DNA from: Actinomycetospora chiangmaiensis DSM 45062
GTDB lineage: Bacteria > Actinomycetota > Actinomycetes > Mycobacteriales > Pseudonocardiaceae
DNA length: 64,000 nt
NCBI RefSeq assembly: GCF_000379625.1
Contig: NZ_KB903217.1
Span: forward strand, 823,816 to 887,815
Reading direction: 5' to 3'
Shown: positions 1 to 8,381 of the stretch, one piece after another
Position numbering within the stretch: the first letter of the stretch is position 1
How the letters are laid out: the number at the start of each line of letters is the position of its first letter
Notes under the pieces: model-generated
Database searches by the model: none
Told to the model about the DNA's origin: nothing
What the model saw: the letters and a program-made list of their open reading frames with translations, nothing else
Program-made: the position numbers and the translations under genes

Positions 1-539
1 GCACCGGGCAGTGGCAGCTCGGTTGGTCGATCCCCGCCGGCACGTTCGGCGAGGTGCGCGAGGCGGGCGTCGAGCCGCTGATCGACGCGCTCGGCACGGT
101 GCTGCCGTGGCTCGTCGACCGTGTCCGCGCGACGGTCGTGTCGGTCAACGACCTGACGCTGCTGCCCGTGCGGATCACGACCGTCGACACGTGGTCGACG
201 CCCGGTCTGGTGCTGCTCGGGGACGCCGCACACGTCGTGAGCCCCGTCGGCGGCAACGGGATCAACCTCGCGCTCGCCGACGCCGCCGAGCTGGCGAACC
301 TCGTCGTCAGCGGGGAGGACCCGGCCGAGCTGGAGCGCCGGCGCCGACCCGCCGTCGAGAAGGAGCAGCGGGGGCAGGTGCGGATCGAGCGGGCGGCGGC
401 GAAGCGCAACGCCGCCGGGGTGACCGGCCCGCCCACGGCATTGCGGGTGCTGTCGAACGTCCCGGGCTTCTCCCGGCTCGCCGCGCGGCGGTCCCGGGTG
501 CCGATGGCACCTCCCGTCCCGGCGATCGCGGGTTCCTGA
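1..539 (+). CDS. FAD-dependent monooxygenase, C-terminal part (truncated by window edge)
   Basis: About 179 C-terminal residues of a flavoprotein hydroxylase of the PHBH/PheA type; the start lies left of the window and codons run in the frame beginning at base 3. The diagnostic stretch is LVLLGDAAHVVSPVGGNGIN, the GD motif that contacts the FAD ribityl chain, followed by the usual helix (LALADAAELANLV). Family members use NAD(P)H and O2 to hydroxylate small, often aromatic, substrates. The substrate-binding half is outside the window, so no substrate can be proposed. The gene converges on the amidohydrolase at its right. The stop codon is TGA at 537-539. Confidence 0.85.
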   Translation, partial: TGQWQLGWSIPAGTFGEVREAGVEPLIDALGTVLPWLVDRVRATVVSVNDLTLLPVRITTVDTWSTPGLVLLGDAAHVVSPVGGNGINLALADAAELANLVVSGEDPAELERRRRPAVEKEQRGQVRIERAAAKRNAAGVTGPPTALRVLSNVPGFSRLAARRSRVPMAPPVPAIAGS

Positions 540-564
540 CGACGGGTCGCGGAGCTGCGACGAC

Positions 565-610
565 GTGGCGTTCCTGCCACTGGATGACAGCAACGACGCT
601 TCGCTGTCAG
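565..610 (+). repeat. Dispersed double-hairpin element, copy A
   Basis: One of three related 45-47 bp elements in the window. It starts with GTGG, which can pair with CCAC ten bases on, then CTGGATGACAGC, the 11-base loop AACGACGCTTC and GCTGTCAG. The main stem TGACAGC/GCTGTCA is perfect. From TGCCACTGG to TTCGCTG it matches copy B (42955-43001) at all but one base. It lies at the junction between the two convergent genes, where the amidohydrolase frame fails to stop. No transposase is nearby. Confidence 0.75.
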
Positions 611-2239
611 AGGAGGCGGGGAGTGCGTCCACTCCCCGCCGACCATCGTGGCCACGACCTCGACGCCGCCGATGCGGTCCGGGTCGACCGCGGTGACGTC
701 GTCGCCGAGCACGACGAGGTCGGCGTGGAAACCCGGCGCGAGGACGCCGCGCGAGGCCTCGTCGCCTGCGATCCAGGCGGTGTCGACGGTGAGCGAGCGC
801 AGCGCGGTGACGGGGTCGACGCGCTCCTCGGGGCCGAGCAGCCGACCGGACGAGGTCCGTCGCTGCACCATCGCCTGCATCGTGCGCAGCGGGTGGCCGT
901 CGCCGACGCAGGGACGGTCCGAGGAGGCGGGGACCCGGACGCCGGCGCGCAGGAACGCGGCGTGCCGGTAGAGGAGGTCGGCCCGCGCGTCGCCCACCGC
1001 GGCGACCATGGAGTCGCCGATCTCGACCAGGAACCGGGCCTGGGGCACCGGCGTGATCCCGAGGGCGGCGAAGCGTTCGATCCCCTCGTCGGTCACGACG
1101 CCGGCGTGCTCGATCCGGTGCCGGACGGTCGGGCGTGGCAGCCGGGACTGCGCGTCGGCGAAGGCGTCGAGGGCGGCGGCGACCGCCCGGTCGCCGATCG
1201 CGTGGGCGGCCACCGTCCAGCCGGCGAGGTGCGCGCCGACGACCATGCCGTGCATGTGCTCGGGGTCGTCCTGGTAGTAGCCGGCGTGGTCGCGGTCGCG
1301 GAACGGCTCGCTCATCGCGGCGGTGCGCGAGCTCAGGGCACCGTCGAAGAAGATCTTCATGGGGCCGAGCCGGAGACGGTCGTCGCCGAAGCCGGTGCGC
1401 ATCCCGAGGTCGAGCCCGACCCCGTCCCCGCCCGGGACCTCGTGCAGCGCGGCGTCGACCGGCATCACCTGGACGCGCTGTGCGAGCAGGCCCTCGTCCC
1501 GGGCGAGCTGGTAGGCGGCGAGCTCGCGGGGCGTGCGACCCATGAAGCCGCCGGCGATCCCGCACTCGGTGACGTGGGTGAGGCCCTGCTCGGCGTAGAC
1601 CCGGGAGGCCCGCGCGAGGGCGGCGGCGACGTCGTCGACCGCGTAGGGCCGCATGAGGTCGGCGATCAGCGGCTGGGCGGCCTCCTCGACGACCCCCGTG
1701 GGCTCGCCCGCGTCGTCGAGGACGACCTTCCCGCCCTCGGGGACCACTGCCGTGCCCCCGAGGATGCCTGCGCGACGCAGCGCCGCGGTCGAGGCCGCAC
1801 AGACGTGCCCGGACCGGTGCTGCAGCCGGACGGGGCGGCCGCCCGCGGCCCGGTCCAGCGCGGCGTGGTGCGGGGACCCGCCCAGCCGGACGTCGTCGTA
1901 CCCGGACCCGACGACGAACTCGTCGGGGCCCGCCGTCGCAGCCCGTTCCGCCACCGCGGCGTAGACCTCGTCGAGCGTCCGGGCCCCCGACAGGTCGATC
2001 TCGGCGAGGGTCTGCCCGAACCACGCCATGTGGTTGTGGGCGTCGCCGAAGCCGGGCACCACGGTCGCGCCGTCGCAGCTCACCGCCGTCGCGGCCGACC
2101 AGCCGGCCGGCAGCGCCCCGTCGTCGAGCACCGCCAGCACCCGCCCGCCGTGGATCGCGAGCCCGCGGGCGGGACGACCGGGGCCGTCACCGTCGAGGGT
2201 CAGGACGACGGCGTCGTGCAGGTGCAGGTCGATCCGCAT
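607..2239 (-). CDS. Amidohydrolase family 3 (YtcJ-like) protein lacking its normal stop
   Basis: ATG at 2239; about 537 residues match the family up to the sequence VVATMVGGEWTH, ending near base 629. Metal and active-site motifs are present: GFGDAHNHM near the N terminus, KIFFDGALSS, WTVAAHAIGD, HRIEHAGV and PASSDRPCVGDGHP. Members are zinc-type hydrolases of the TIM-barrel amidohydrolase superfamily that cleave C-N bonds; the substrate is unknown. The same frame stays open past 607 and through the whole convergent monooxygenase to the window edge. The left boundary given is therefore only the first TGA in a neighbouring frame (607-609), and a frameshift or replaced 3' end is likely. A repeat element occupies this junction. 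Confidence 0.8.
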
Positions 2240-2254
2240 GTGCCCTCCGGGCTC

Positions 2255-2294
2255 GTGAGCAGAAAGTGGGGCTGTAGGCCCACTTTCTGCTCAC
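2255..2294. terminator. Perfect 16-bp inverted repeat, probable terminator
   Basis: GTGAGCAGAAAGTGGG (2255-2270) is exactly complementary to CCCACTTTCTGCTCAC (2279-2294), with loop GCTGTAGG. It contains the stop codon of the small membrane protein gene (2291-2293) and lies just upstream of the amidohydrolase start on the same strand. It would end transcription of the PspC operon. There is no T-run on either side. Confidence 0.6.
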
Positions 2295-2563
2295 CTGCGC
2301 GCAGCGCACAACAGCGCCCCACCGCCCACGACGACGGCCGCTCCCGCCAGCACCCAGCGCGGGTCCACCGCGACCAGGGTCGCCGGGCTGATCATCGCGA
2401 GCGCTGCGACCGCGAGGCACACGAGCCCGACCAGCAGCGCGATCGGGTCGCGCCGGCGCCGGGCCCTCGTCGTCGTGGTGCCGGGCGCGGCGGCGTCGGG
2501 GTGGATGGTGGGCGAGTCGGTCGGGGTCGCCCAGGCGCGCGGGTCGTACCCGGACTCAGCCAC
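2291..2563 (-). CDS. Small two-helix membrane protein, unknown function
   Basis: A 90-residue protein that I do not recognise as a named family. A polar N terminus (about 40 residues, with an RARRRR cluster) precedes two hydrophobic segments, IALLVGLVCLAVAALAMI and WVLAGAAVVVGGGALLCAA, giving a small inner-membrane hairpin. Its ATG at 2563 overlaps the end of the upstream PspC gene by 8 bases, so the two are translationally coupled and probably work together in the envelope. The stop codon lies inside the terminator-like inverted repeat. Confidence 0.75.
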   Translation of the reverse strand: MAESGYDPRAWATPTDSPTIHPDAAAPGTTTTRARRRRDPIALLVGLVCLAVAALAMISPATLVAVDPRWVLAGAAVVVGGGALLCAARR

Positions 2564-3758
2564 GACGCACCGCCACGTCCCCCGCGCCGGTGCGGACGGT
2601 GAGGTCGACGACCTGCCCGCCCGGACCGTCCGGTCCGGGGTCGACGACCCGTACCGTGTCGCCGGTCCGCCCCAGGCAGTCGACGGTGCCGACGCCGTCG
2701 GAGCACGTCACGGTGACGTCGGCGGTCGCGGGCACGGTCACGGTCACGTCCCCCGCGCCGGCCTCCACGGTGGTGCGGACCGGCCCGCCCGGCGCCAGGT
2801 GCGAGAGGTCGAGCGTCACGTCGCCGAACCCGGTCCGGTACCCGGGCAGGACCTGGGCGGTCGAGAGGGGTGTCGCAATCACGTCGCCCATGCCGCGCTG
2901 GTCGCCGACGAACCCGTCCCCGGTGTCGATGGGCCGGGTCGCGGCGTAGGCGCCGAACACGGTCGCGACGACGAGCGGGATCGCGACGAACACGAGCCCG
3001 CGGCGCGGCCGGCCCGAGAGCCCGGCGCCGACGAGGCCGATCCCGACGACGGCGAGCGCGGCCGCCGGGATCCAGACGCCGGTCATGCCGGGGAGACCGA
3101 GCAGCAGCCCGACCGCGGCGAGACCCGCGGCGAGCAGGGCCAGTGCGAGGACGACCGGCGTCAGCGCGCTGCGGGGGCGTCGCTCCCGCACGGGACGTTC
3201 CGGACGAGGGGCCGGGCCGGGGAAGGCCCAGGCCTTCGGGTCCGCGCCGAGCGCGTCCCAGGCGACGGGCTCGCCGAGATCGGCCACGGCGGCGGCGACG
3301 GGCGGAACGCCCGGTGTGCCCGGGACGCCGAGGTCGGCGCGCGAGGAGTGCAGCAGGTAGAGGGTGACGGCCGCGAGCACGAGGGCGACCAGGGTGACGA
3401 CCCGCCCGCCGGTGATGCTCCCGAAGGTCGCGATCCCGACGACGATCGTCGCGACGATGACGAGCACCGGTGCGCCCCGATCACGGCGGACACCGCGGTC
3501 GTGGCGCGGCGGGTCGGCGGGGTCCGCCGGCAGCACGAGCCAGCCCACCAGGTACATCAGCAGCCCGCCGCCGACGATCGCCCAGACCACGAACGCGACC
3601 CGCACCAGCGTCGGGTCCAGGTCGTAGCGCCGGGCGATCGCGCCGGCGACCCCGGCGATCTTCGTGTCCTCGTGACGGCGGGCGGGCCTGCTCTCCCACG
3701 CCCCCCGCGCGACGGCGGCGAGGTCCGTCCCGTCCTTCGTCCTACCGGCCCCGCTCAT
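2556..3758 (-). CDS. PspC-domain membrane protein, LiaF-like
   Basis: A 400-residue envelope protein. ATG 3758 is chosen because GAGAGG lies 8 bases upstream; the frame is open further but the extension is low complexity. A PspC domain (about residues 22-80: KIAGVAGAIARRYDLDP, then a hydrophobic helix ending GWLVLPADP) is followed by several more membrane segments. The C-terminal beta-rich region contains TVEAGAGDVTVTVP and LTVRTGAGDVAV repeats, as in LiaF/DUF2154-type proteins. The gene is divergent from a PspC-containing histidine kinase and its LuxR regulator. LiaF proteins restrain their kinase in Firmicutes; the same role here is inferred from context. Confidence 0.8.
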   Translation of the reverse strand: MSGAGRTKDGTDLAAVARGAWESRPARRHEDTKIAGVAGAIARRYDLDPTLVRVAFVVWAIVGGGLLMYLVGWLVLPADPADPPRHDRGVRRDRGAPVLVIVATIVVGIATFGSITGGRVVTLVALVLAAVTLYLLHSSRADLGVPGTPGVPPVAAAVADLGEPVAWDALGADPKAWAFPGPAPRPERPVRERRPRSALTPVVLALALLAAGLAAVGLLLGLPGMTGVWIPAAALAVVGIGLVGAGLSGRPRRGLVFVAIPLVVATVFGAYAATRPIDTGDGFVGDQRGMGDVIATPLSTAQVLPGYRTGFGDVTLDLSHLAPGGPVRTTVEAGAGDVTVTVPATADVTVTCSDGVGTVDCLGRTGDTVRVVDPGPDGPGGQVVDLTVRTGAGDVAVRRG

Positions 3759-3916
3759 GGGCTCATCCTCTCGCTCCCGGTGGTGATGGTCCCCGAGCCT
3801 GCCGCCGGCAGCGAGGCCGATCGTCCGGGACGACCCCGGTCGGGGCCCCGGAGCGACCCCGGGATTTCTCGGGGTCACGCGGGGGGTGAACCCGAGGTCC
3901 GGGCGCCCGCCGACGT

Positions 3917-5185
3917 GTGACGATGGCTCCCGTGACCCGGACCGAGGAGCCGCCGACGACGGCACCCGCCGTCGAGCGGCGCGTGCGCCGGCACCGGCGC
4001 GGTGCGGTGGTGGCCGGCGTGGCCGGCGGGGTCGCCGACCACCTCGGCGTGCCGGTGCTGCGCGTCCGCGTGGTGTTCACGCTGCTGTGCGCCGTCGGTG
4101 GCGCCGGGGTGCTCGCCTACGGCGCGCTGTGGGTCTGCTGCCCGATGGAGCCGCCCGGCACCGAGCGCGAGGTCCACGACCGCGACCGGGTCCGGGGCTA
4201 CGGCCTGGTCGCCCTCGGGCTGGCCCTCGCGCTCGTGCTCTCCGCGGTCGGGGATCAGCTCTCCGGCTGGATCCTCGGACCGCTCGGGATCGCGCTCGTC
4301 GGCGCCGCCGTGGTGTGGCGCGAGGCCGACGGCGACAACGGCACCCGGCGGACGGGTCGGCTTCGCATCGTCGCGGGGCGCGGCGGGATCCTGCGCGCCG
4401 TCCTCGGTGCCCTGCTCGTGGCCGGCGGGATCAGCGCCTTCCTCGTCACGAGCACCGACGTCGGGGCCGTGCAGTTCGGGCTGCTCGCCGCCACCGCGAC
4501 GCTGGTCGGGGTGGTCGTGCTGACCGTCCCGTGGTGGATGCGGCTGGCCCGCGAGCTCACCGAGGAGCGCCGCGAGCGCATCCGCAGCGAGGAGCGCGCC
4601 GAGATCGCCGCGCACCTGCACGACTCGGTGCTGCAGACGCTGGCGCTGATCCAGCGGCACACCGAGGTCGCCGGGGACGAGACCGCGCGGGAGGTCCGGC
4701 GCCTGGCCCGTCGTCAGGAACGGGAGCTGCGGGACTGGCTCTACCGCGAGACCGCGGACGACGACGAGGCCGCGCAGGCCACCTGCTTCGGAGCGGCGCT
4801 GCGCGCGGCGGCCGGCGAGGTCGAGGACGCGTTCGCGGTGTCGGTGGCGCCGGTGATCGTCGGGGAGGCGGCGTTCGACGTCCGCACCGCGGCGCTCGTC
4901 GCGGCCGCCCGCGAGGCGATGACGAACGCGGCCAAGCACGCCGGGGTGGACGAGGTGAGCGTGTACGCCGAGTGCGAGGACGGGACCGTGAGCGTCTTCG
5001 TCCGCGACCGCGGCACGGGCTTCGAGCCCGACGCCGTCCCCGACGACCGGCACGGGCTCGCCGACTCCATCCGTGCCCGGGTCGAGCGGCACGGCGGGAC
5101 GGTCCGGCTGCGGACCGCGCCGGGCGAGGGCACCGAGGTGGGGCTGACCATGCCCCGGACCGAACGAGCGGGTGAGGCGGCATGA
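3917..5185 (+). CDS. PspC-domain sensor histidine kinase, LiaS/NarL-type
   Basis: A 422-residue membrane kinase. The order is a PspC domain (about 21-80), further transmembrane segments to about residue 210, a HisKA_3 dimerisation domain with EIAAHLHDSVLQTL (phospho-acceptor His about 235), then an HATPase domain ending FVRDRGTGFEPDAVPDDRHG and TAPGEGTEVGLTMP. GTG 3917 and ATG 3923 are both possible starts. It overlaps the response regulator by 4 bases (ATGA). The PspC domain matches that of the divergently encoded LiaF-like protein, suggesting that both read the same membrane signal. The stimulus is probably envelope stress (inference). Confidence 0.9.
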   Translation: MTMAPVTRTEEPPTTAPAVERRVRRHRRGAVVAGVAGGVADHLGVPVLRVRVVFTLLCAVGGAGVLAYGALWVCCPMEPPGTEREVHDRDRVRGYGLVALGLALALVLSAVGDQLSGWILGPLGIALVGAAVVWREADGDNGTRRTGRLRIVAGRGGILRAVLGALLVAGGISAFLVTSTDVGAVQFGLLAATATLVGVVVLTVPWWMRLARELTEERRERIRSEERAEIAAHLHDSVLQTLALIQRHTEVAGDETAREVRRLARRQERELRDWLYRETADDDEAAQATCFGAALRAAAGEVEDAFAVSVAPVIVGEAAFDVRTAALVAAAREAMTNAAKHAGVDEVSVYAECEDGTVSVFVRDRGTGFEPDAVPDDRHGLADSIRARVERHGGTVRLRTAPGEGTEVGLTMPRTERAGEAA

Positions 5186-5850
5186 GCTCTGCGGACGAGC
5201 CGGCGCGGGTGTTCGTCGTCGACGACCACGCCCTGTTCCGGCGCGGCGTGCGCGCCGAGCTGGAGGGGCCGGGCGCCCACGGCGTCACGGTGGTCGGTGA
5301 GGCCGGCTCGGTGGGCGAGGCGGTCGCCGGCATCGGGCACTACCGCCCCGACGTCGTGCTGCTCGACGTCCACATGCCCGACGGCGGGGGTGCGGCGGTC
5401 CTCGCGCGGACGCGCACCGAGTACCCCGACGTCGTGTTCCTCGCGCTGTCGGTCTCCGACGCGGCCGAGGACGTCATCTCGGTGATCCGGGCGGGGGCGC
5501 GGGGCTACGTCACGAAGACGATCTCGGGTCGCGACCTCGCGGACGCCGTGCTGCGGGTGAAGGCGGGGGACCCCGTGTTCTCGCCCCGCCTCGCCGGCTT
5601 CGTGCTCGATGCCTTCGCCGACCGCCCCGGCGCCGCACCACCGGTGGACCCGGAGGTCGACCAGCTCACCCGCCGCGAGCGCGACGTGCTGCGCCTGCTC
5701 GCCCGGGGCTACGCCTACAAGGAGATCGCGGCCGAACTGGTCATCTCGGTGAAGACCGTCGAGACCCACGTGTCGAGCGTGCTCCGCAAGACGCAGTCCT
5801 CGAACCGCCACGAGCTCTCGCGCTGGGCGAGCGACCGGCGGCTCGTCTAG
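5182..5850 (+). CDS. LuxR/NarL-family response regulator
   Basis: A 222-residue regulator with an N-terminal receiver (acidic pair DD near residues 14-15, phospho-acceptor Asp about 62 in VVLLDVHMPDG, Lys in YVTKT). The C-terminal LuxR helix-turn-helix begins LTRRERDVLRLLARGYAYKEIA and continues SVKTVETHVSSVLRKT. It starts inside the stop of the kinase gene, so kinase and regulator are made together. It presumably controls the PspC locus itself; no clear binding palindrome was identified in the 158-base divergent promoter region. Confidence 0.93.
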   Translation: MSSADEPARVFVVDDHALFRRGVRAELEGPGAHGVTVVGEAGSVGEAVAGIGHYRPDVVLLDVHMPDGGGAAVLARTRTEYPDVVFLALSVSDAAEDVISVIRAGARGYVTKTISGRDLADAVLRVKAGDPVFSPRLAGFVLDAFADRPGAAPPVDPEVDQLTRRERDVLRLLARGYAYKEIAAELVISVKTVETHVSSVLRKTQSSNRHELSRWASDRRLV

Positions 5851-5895
5851 CCGCTGCCGGCTTCGTCGGCCGTGGCCCGGTGCTGCCCGCCGACG

Positions 5896-6372
5896 TCAGG
5901 AGGACGCCTCCCCACCGGTGCGAGCGGGGGTGCAACAGGCTGGGCGGCCGTCGTCGTCCGCGTCGGGGTCGGTGGTCCGAGCGAGGACGCTGTCACCGAA
6001 CACCGGGGAGTCCGCCGTGACGGTGTAGACCTCCCAGGGCTCCTGGCCGGGGCCGTGGACCCAGACCTTGTCCTGACGGGCGTAGCAGCAGACGGTGTCG
6101 TCCTCGACCTGGGTGAACAGTCCGAGTTCGTCGAGGCGGGCGGTGGCGTCGTGGACCTCGGTGGTGGTCGCGACCTCGACGCCGAGGTGGTCCATGACGG
6201 TGGGGCGGTCGGGCTCGCCCTCGAGCAGCACGAGCTTGAGTGGGGGCTCGGTGACGGCGAAGTTGGCGTAGCCGGGGCGGCGCTTGGCCGGCTCGGTGCC
6301 GAAGAGCTGGGTGTAGAAGCGGATCGAGGCGTCGAGGTCGGAGACTCGCAGAGCGAGCTGCACGCGCGACAT
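5896..6372 (-). CDS. cadI: CadI/ArsI-type vicinal-oxygen-chelate protein
   Basis: A 158-residue glyoxalase-fold protein starting MSRVQLALRVSDLDASIRFY, very like mycobacterial CadI (Rv2641). ArsI relatives are Fe(II)-dependent C-As lyases that demethylate organoarsenicals. The thiol pair that binds trivalent arsenic is present (Cys95-Cys96 in DTVCCYARQ), as are His62 (DHLGVEV) and Glu114 (EPWEVYTV). The first metal ligand, His5 of ArsI, is Gln5 here as in CadI, so lyase activity is uncertain. There is an extra CC near the C terminus (PACCTP). GGGAGG lies 6 bases before the ATG. It is divergent from arsR, consistent with metalloid induction. Confidence 0.9.
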   Translation of the reverse strand: MSRVQLALRVSDLDASIRFYTQLFGTEPAKRRPGYANFAVTEPPLKLVLLEGEPDRPTVMDHLGVEVATTTEVHDATARLDELGLFTQVEDDTVCCYARQDKVWVHGPGQEPWEVYTVTADSPVFGDSVLARTTDPDADDDGRPACCTPARTGGEASS

Positions 6373-6436
6373 GGTGGTCCTCCCGGAGCTCCGCCGACGC
6401 CTGTTTCGACGTCGGTCGAGACAGCACCTTGCGCGG

Positions 6437-6455
6437 TTGAATAGACGGCTGTCAA
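6437..6455. promoter_or_regulatory. Candidate ArsR operator
   Basis: The divergent cadI-arsR interval contains TTGAATAGACGGCTGTCAA, an interrupted inverted repeat with TTGA/TCAA ends, immediately upstream of arsR. ArsR/SmtB repressors bind imperfect repeats of this size that overlap their own promoters. The assignment rests on position and form only. Confidence 0.45.
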
Positions 6456-6464
6456 GGTAGACGC

Positions 6465-6887
6465 ATGTCGAAGCAGGAGACCGAGGAGCGGGTGCTCGCC
6501 CAGCTCGCCGAGGTCGTCGGGTGCTGTTCGCCCCTGGCGCGCGAGCCGTTGTCGGCCGAGCAGTCGGGCGAGCTGGCGCGGGTGTTCAAGGCGATGGGTG
6601 ACCCGGTACGGCTGCGCCTGCTCTCGCTGATCGCCTCCCATGCCGGCGGCGAGGCCTGCGTGTGCGACCTGACCGACGTGTTCGACCTGTCCGGGCCGAC
6701 GATCTCCCATCACCTCAAGGTGCTGCGCGAGGCCGGGCTGATCACCGGGGAGCGCCGCGGCACGTGGGTGTACTACCGGGTGCGCCCCGAACTCCTCGCC
6801 CGGGTCGCCACCGTCCTCGTCCCCGCCGACCCCGCCGACGGGGTCGTGCCGGCCGGCCGTGAGGTGCTGCCGGTGGTGGAGGCGTGA
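6465..6887 (+). CDS. arsR: ArsR-family metalloid-responsive repressor
   Basis: A 140-residue winged-helix repressor. The core VFKAMGDPVRLRLLSLIASH leads to CVCDLTDVFDLSGPTISHHL, the recognition helix, and then the wing (GERRGTWVYYRV). CVCDL in the alpha-3 helix is the classic As(III)/Sb(III) sensing position. An additional N-terminal CCSP may contribute a thiol. It is the first gene of a four-gene operon and overlaps the transporter by 4 bases (GTGA). Loss of binding on arsenite should release both this operon and divergent cadI. Confidence 0.93.
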   Translation: MSKQETEERVLAQLAEVVGCCSPLAREPLSAEQSGELARVFKAMGDPVRLRLLSLIASHAGGEACVCDLTDVFDLSGPTISHHLKVLREAGLITGERRGTWVYYRVRPELLARVATVLVPADPADGVVPAGREVLPVVEA

Positions 6888-7975
6888 GCGCTCCGGCGCG
6901 GGAGGACGCCGTCGTCGTCGGGAAGCTCTCGACCCTCGACCGGTTCCTGCCGGTGTGGATCCTCGCCGCGATGGCGGTCGGGCTGCTGGCCGGCCGCCTG
7001 GTCCCCGGCCTCGGTCAGGCGCTCGGGGCCGTCGCGGTCGACGGGGTCTCGCTGCCGATCGCCCTCGGGCTGCTGATCATGATGTATCCGGTGCTGGCGA
7101 AGGTCCGGTACGACCGGCTCGACACCGTGACCGGCGACGGCCGCCTGCTGATCTCGTCGCTGGTGTCGAACTGGCTGCTCGGCCCGGCGTTGATGTTCGC
7201 GCTGGCGTGGCTGCTGCTGCCCGATCTGCCCGAGTACCGCACCGGGTTGATCGTGGTCGGACTCGCCCGCTGCATCGCCATGGTCGTGATCTGGAACGAC
7301 CTGGCCTGCGGGGACCGTGAGGCGGCCGCCGTGCTCGTCGCCCTCAACAGCGTCTTCCAGGTGATCGCGTTCGGGGTGCTGGGCTGGTTCTACCTCGCCG
7401 TGCTGCCCGGCTGGCTCGGCTTCCCGACGACGGGTCTGGACGTCTCGCCGAGGGCGATCGTCGGTTCGGTGCTGGTCTTCCTCGGCGTTCCGCTGCTGGC
7501 GGGCTTCCTCACGCGGCGGTGGGGGGAGCGCGCGAAGGGCCGCGACTGGTACGAGACGTCGTTGCTGCCGCGACTCGGGCCGTTCGCGCTCTACGGCCTG
7601 CTGTTCACCATCGTCGTCCTGTTCGCGCTGCAGGGCGATGCCATCACCTCGCAGCCCCTCGACGTCGTCCGGATCGCGCTGCCGCTGCTGGTGTACTTCG
7701 CGGTGATGTGGGCCGGGTCCTACGCCCTGGGGCGGGCGGTCGGGCTCGGCTACGAGCGGACGACGACGCTGGCCTTCACCGCCGCGGGCAACAACTTCGA
7801 GCTGGCCATCGCGGTCGCGATCGCCACCTGGGGCGCCACCAGCGGTCAGGCCCTGGCCGGGGTCGTGGGCCCGTTGATCGAGGTCCCCGTGCTGGTCGCG
7901 CTGGTCTACGTCTCGTTGTGGCTGCGCGGGCGCCTGTTCCCCGTCGACGACCGGCAGGAGTCCGCTCGTGCCTGA
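6884..7975 (+). CDS. acr3: ACR3-family arsenite efflux permease
   Basis: A 363-residue integral membrane protein with about ten hydrophobic segments, the usual ACR3 length. Recognisable family stretches are GLLIMMYPVLAKVRYD, the Cys-containing VGLARCIAMVVIWNDLACGD (the conserved Cys implicated in As(III) transport) and LAFTAAGNNFELAIAVAIA near the C terminus. It exports arsenite using the proton-motive force. The GTG start overlaps the arsR stop and the end overlaps arsC by 8 bases, indicating tight coupling. Confidence 0.95.
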   Translation: MSAPAREDAVVVGKLSTLDRFLPVWILAAMAVGLLAGRLVPGLGQALGAVAVDGVSLPIALGLLIMMYPVLAKVRYDRLDTVTGDGRLLISSLVSNWLLGPALMFALAWLLLPDLPEYRTGLIVVGLARCIAMVVIWNDLACGDREAAAVLVALNSVFQVIAFGVLGWFYLAVLPGWLGFPTTGLDVSPRAIVGSVLVFLGVPLLAGFLTRRWGERAKGRDWYETSLLPRLGPFALYGLLFTIVVLFALQGDAITSQPLDVVRIALPLLVYFAVMWAGSYALGRAVGLGYERTTTLAFTAAGNNFELAIAVAIATWGATSGQALAGVVGPLIEVPVLVALVYVSLWLRGRLFPVDDRQESARA

Positions 7976-8381
7976 CCCGCCCGAGGTGCTGTTCGTCTGC
8001 GTGCACAATGCGGGGCGCTCCCAGATGGCCGCCGCGCTCCTGGCCCACCGTGCCGCCGACCGGGTCCGGGTGCGCTCCGCCGGGTCCGCTCCTGCGGACT
8101 CGATCAATCCCGCCGTCGTCGAGGTGATGGCCGAGCTCGGCATCGACCTGTCCCGCGAGGTCCCCGGCAAACTCAGCACCGACGACGTCCACGCCGCCGA
8201 CGTCGTGGTCACCATGGGCTGCGGTGACGCCTGCCCGGTGTTCCCCGGCAAGCGGTACCTCGACTGGCAGCTCGACGATCCCGCCGGCCTGCCGGCAGAG
8301 CAGGTCCGGCCGATCCGCGACGACATCGATCGCCGGGTGCGCGAGCTGATCAGTGAGATCGCCCCGCCGGAGCGTGGGTGA
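7968..8381 (+). CDS. arsC: Arsenate reductase, low-molecular-weight phosphatase fold
   Basis: A 137-residue protein with the P-loop CVHNAGRSQMA (Cys11) followed by the redox pair Cys85 and Cys89 in TMGCGDACPVFPG. This three-cysteine relay is typical of thioredoxin- or mycothiol/mycoredoxin-coupled ArsC. YLDWQLDDP supplies the general acid region. It reduces arsenate to arsenite for export by the adjacent ACR3 pump. GTG 7968 is inside the 3' end of acr3. Which electron donor it uses cannot be decided from sequence. Confidence 0.95.
   Translation: MPDPPEVLFVCVHNAGRSQMAAALLAHRAADRVRVRSAGSAPADSINPAVVEVMAELGIDLSREVPGKLSTDDVHAADVVVTMGCGDACPVFPGKRYLDWQLDDPAGLPAEQVRPIRDDIDRRVRELISEIAPPERG

Noticed and set aside
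11-2602. Very long plus-strand open frame of 863 codons
   Set aside because: It is the codon-aligned antisense of the amidohydrolase; its translation is Arg/Gly/Pro-rich with no family motif, while the minus strand has a complete set of amidohydrolase motifs.
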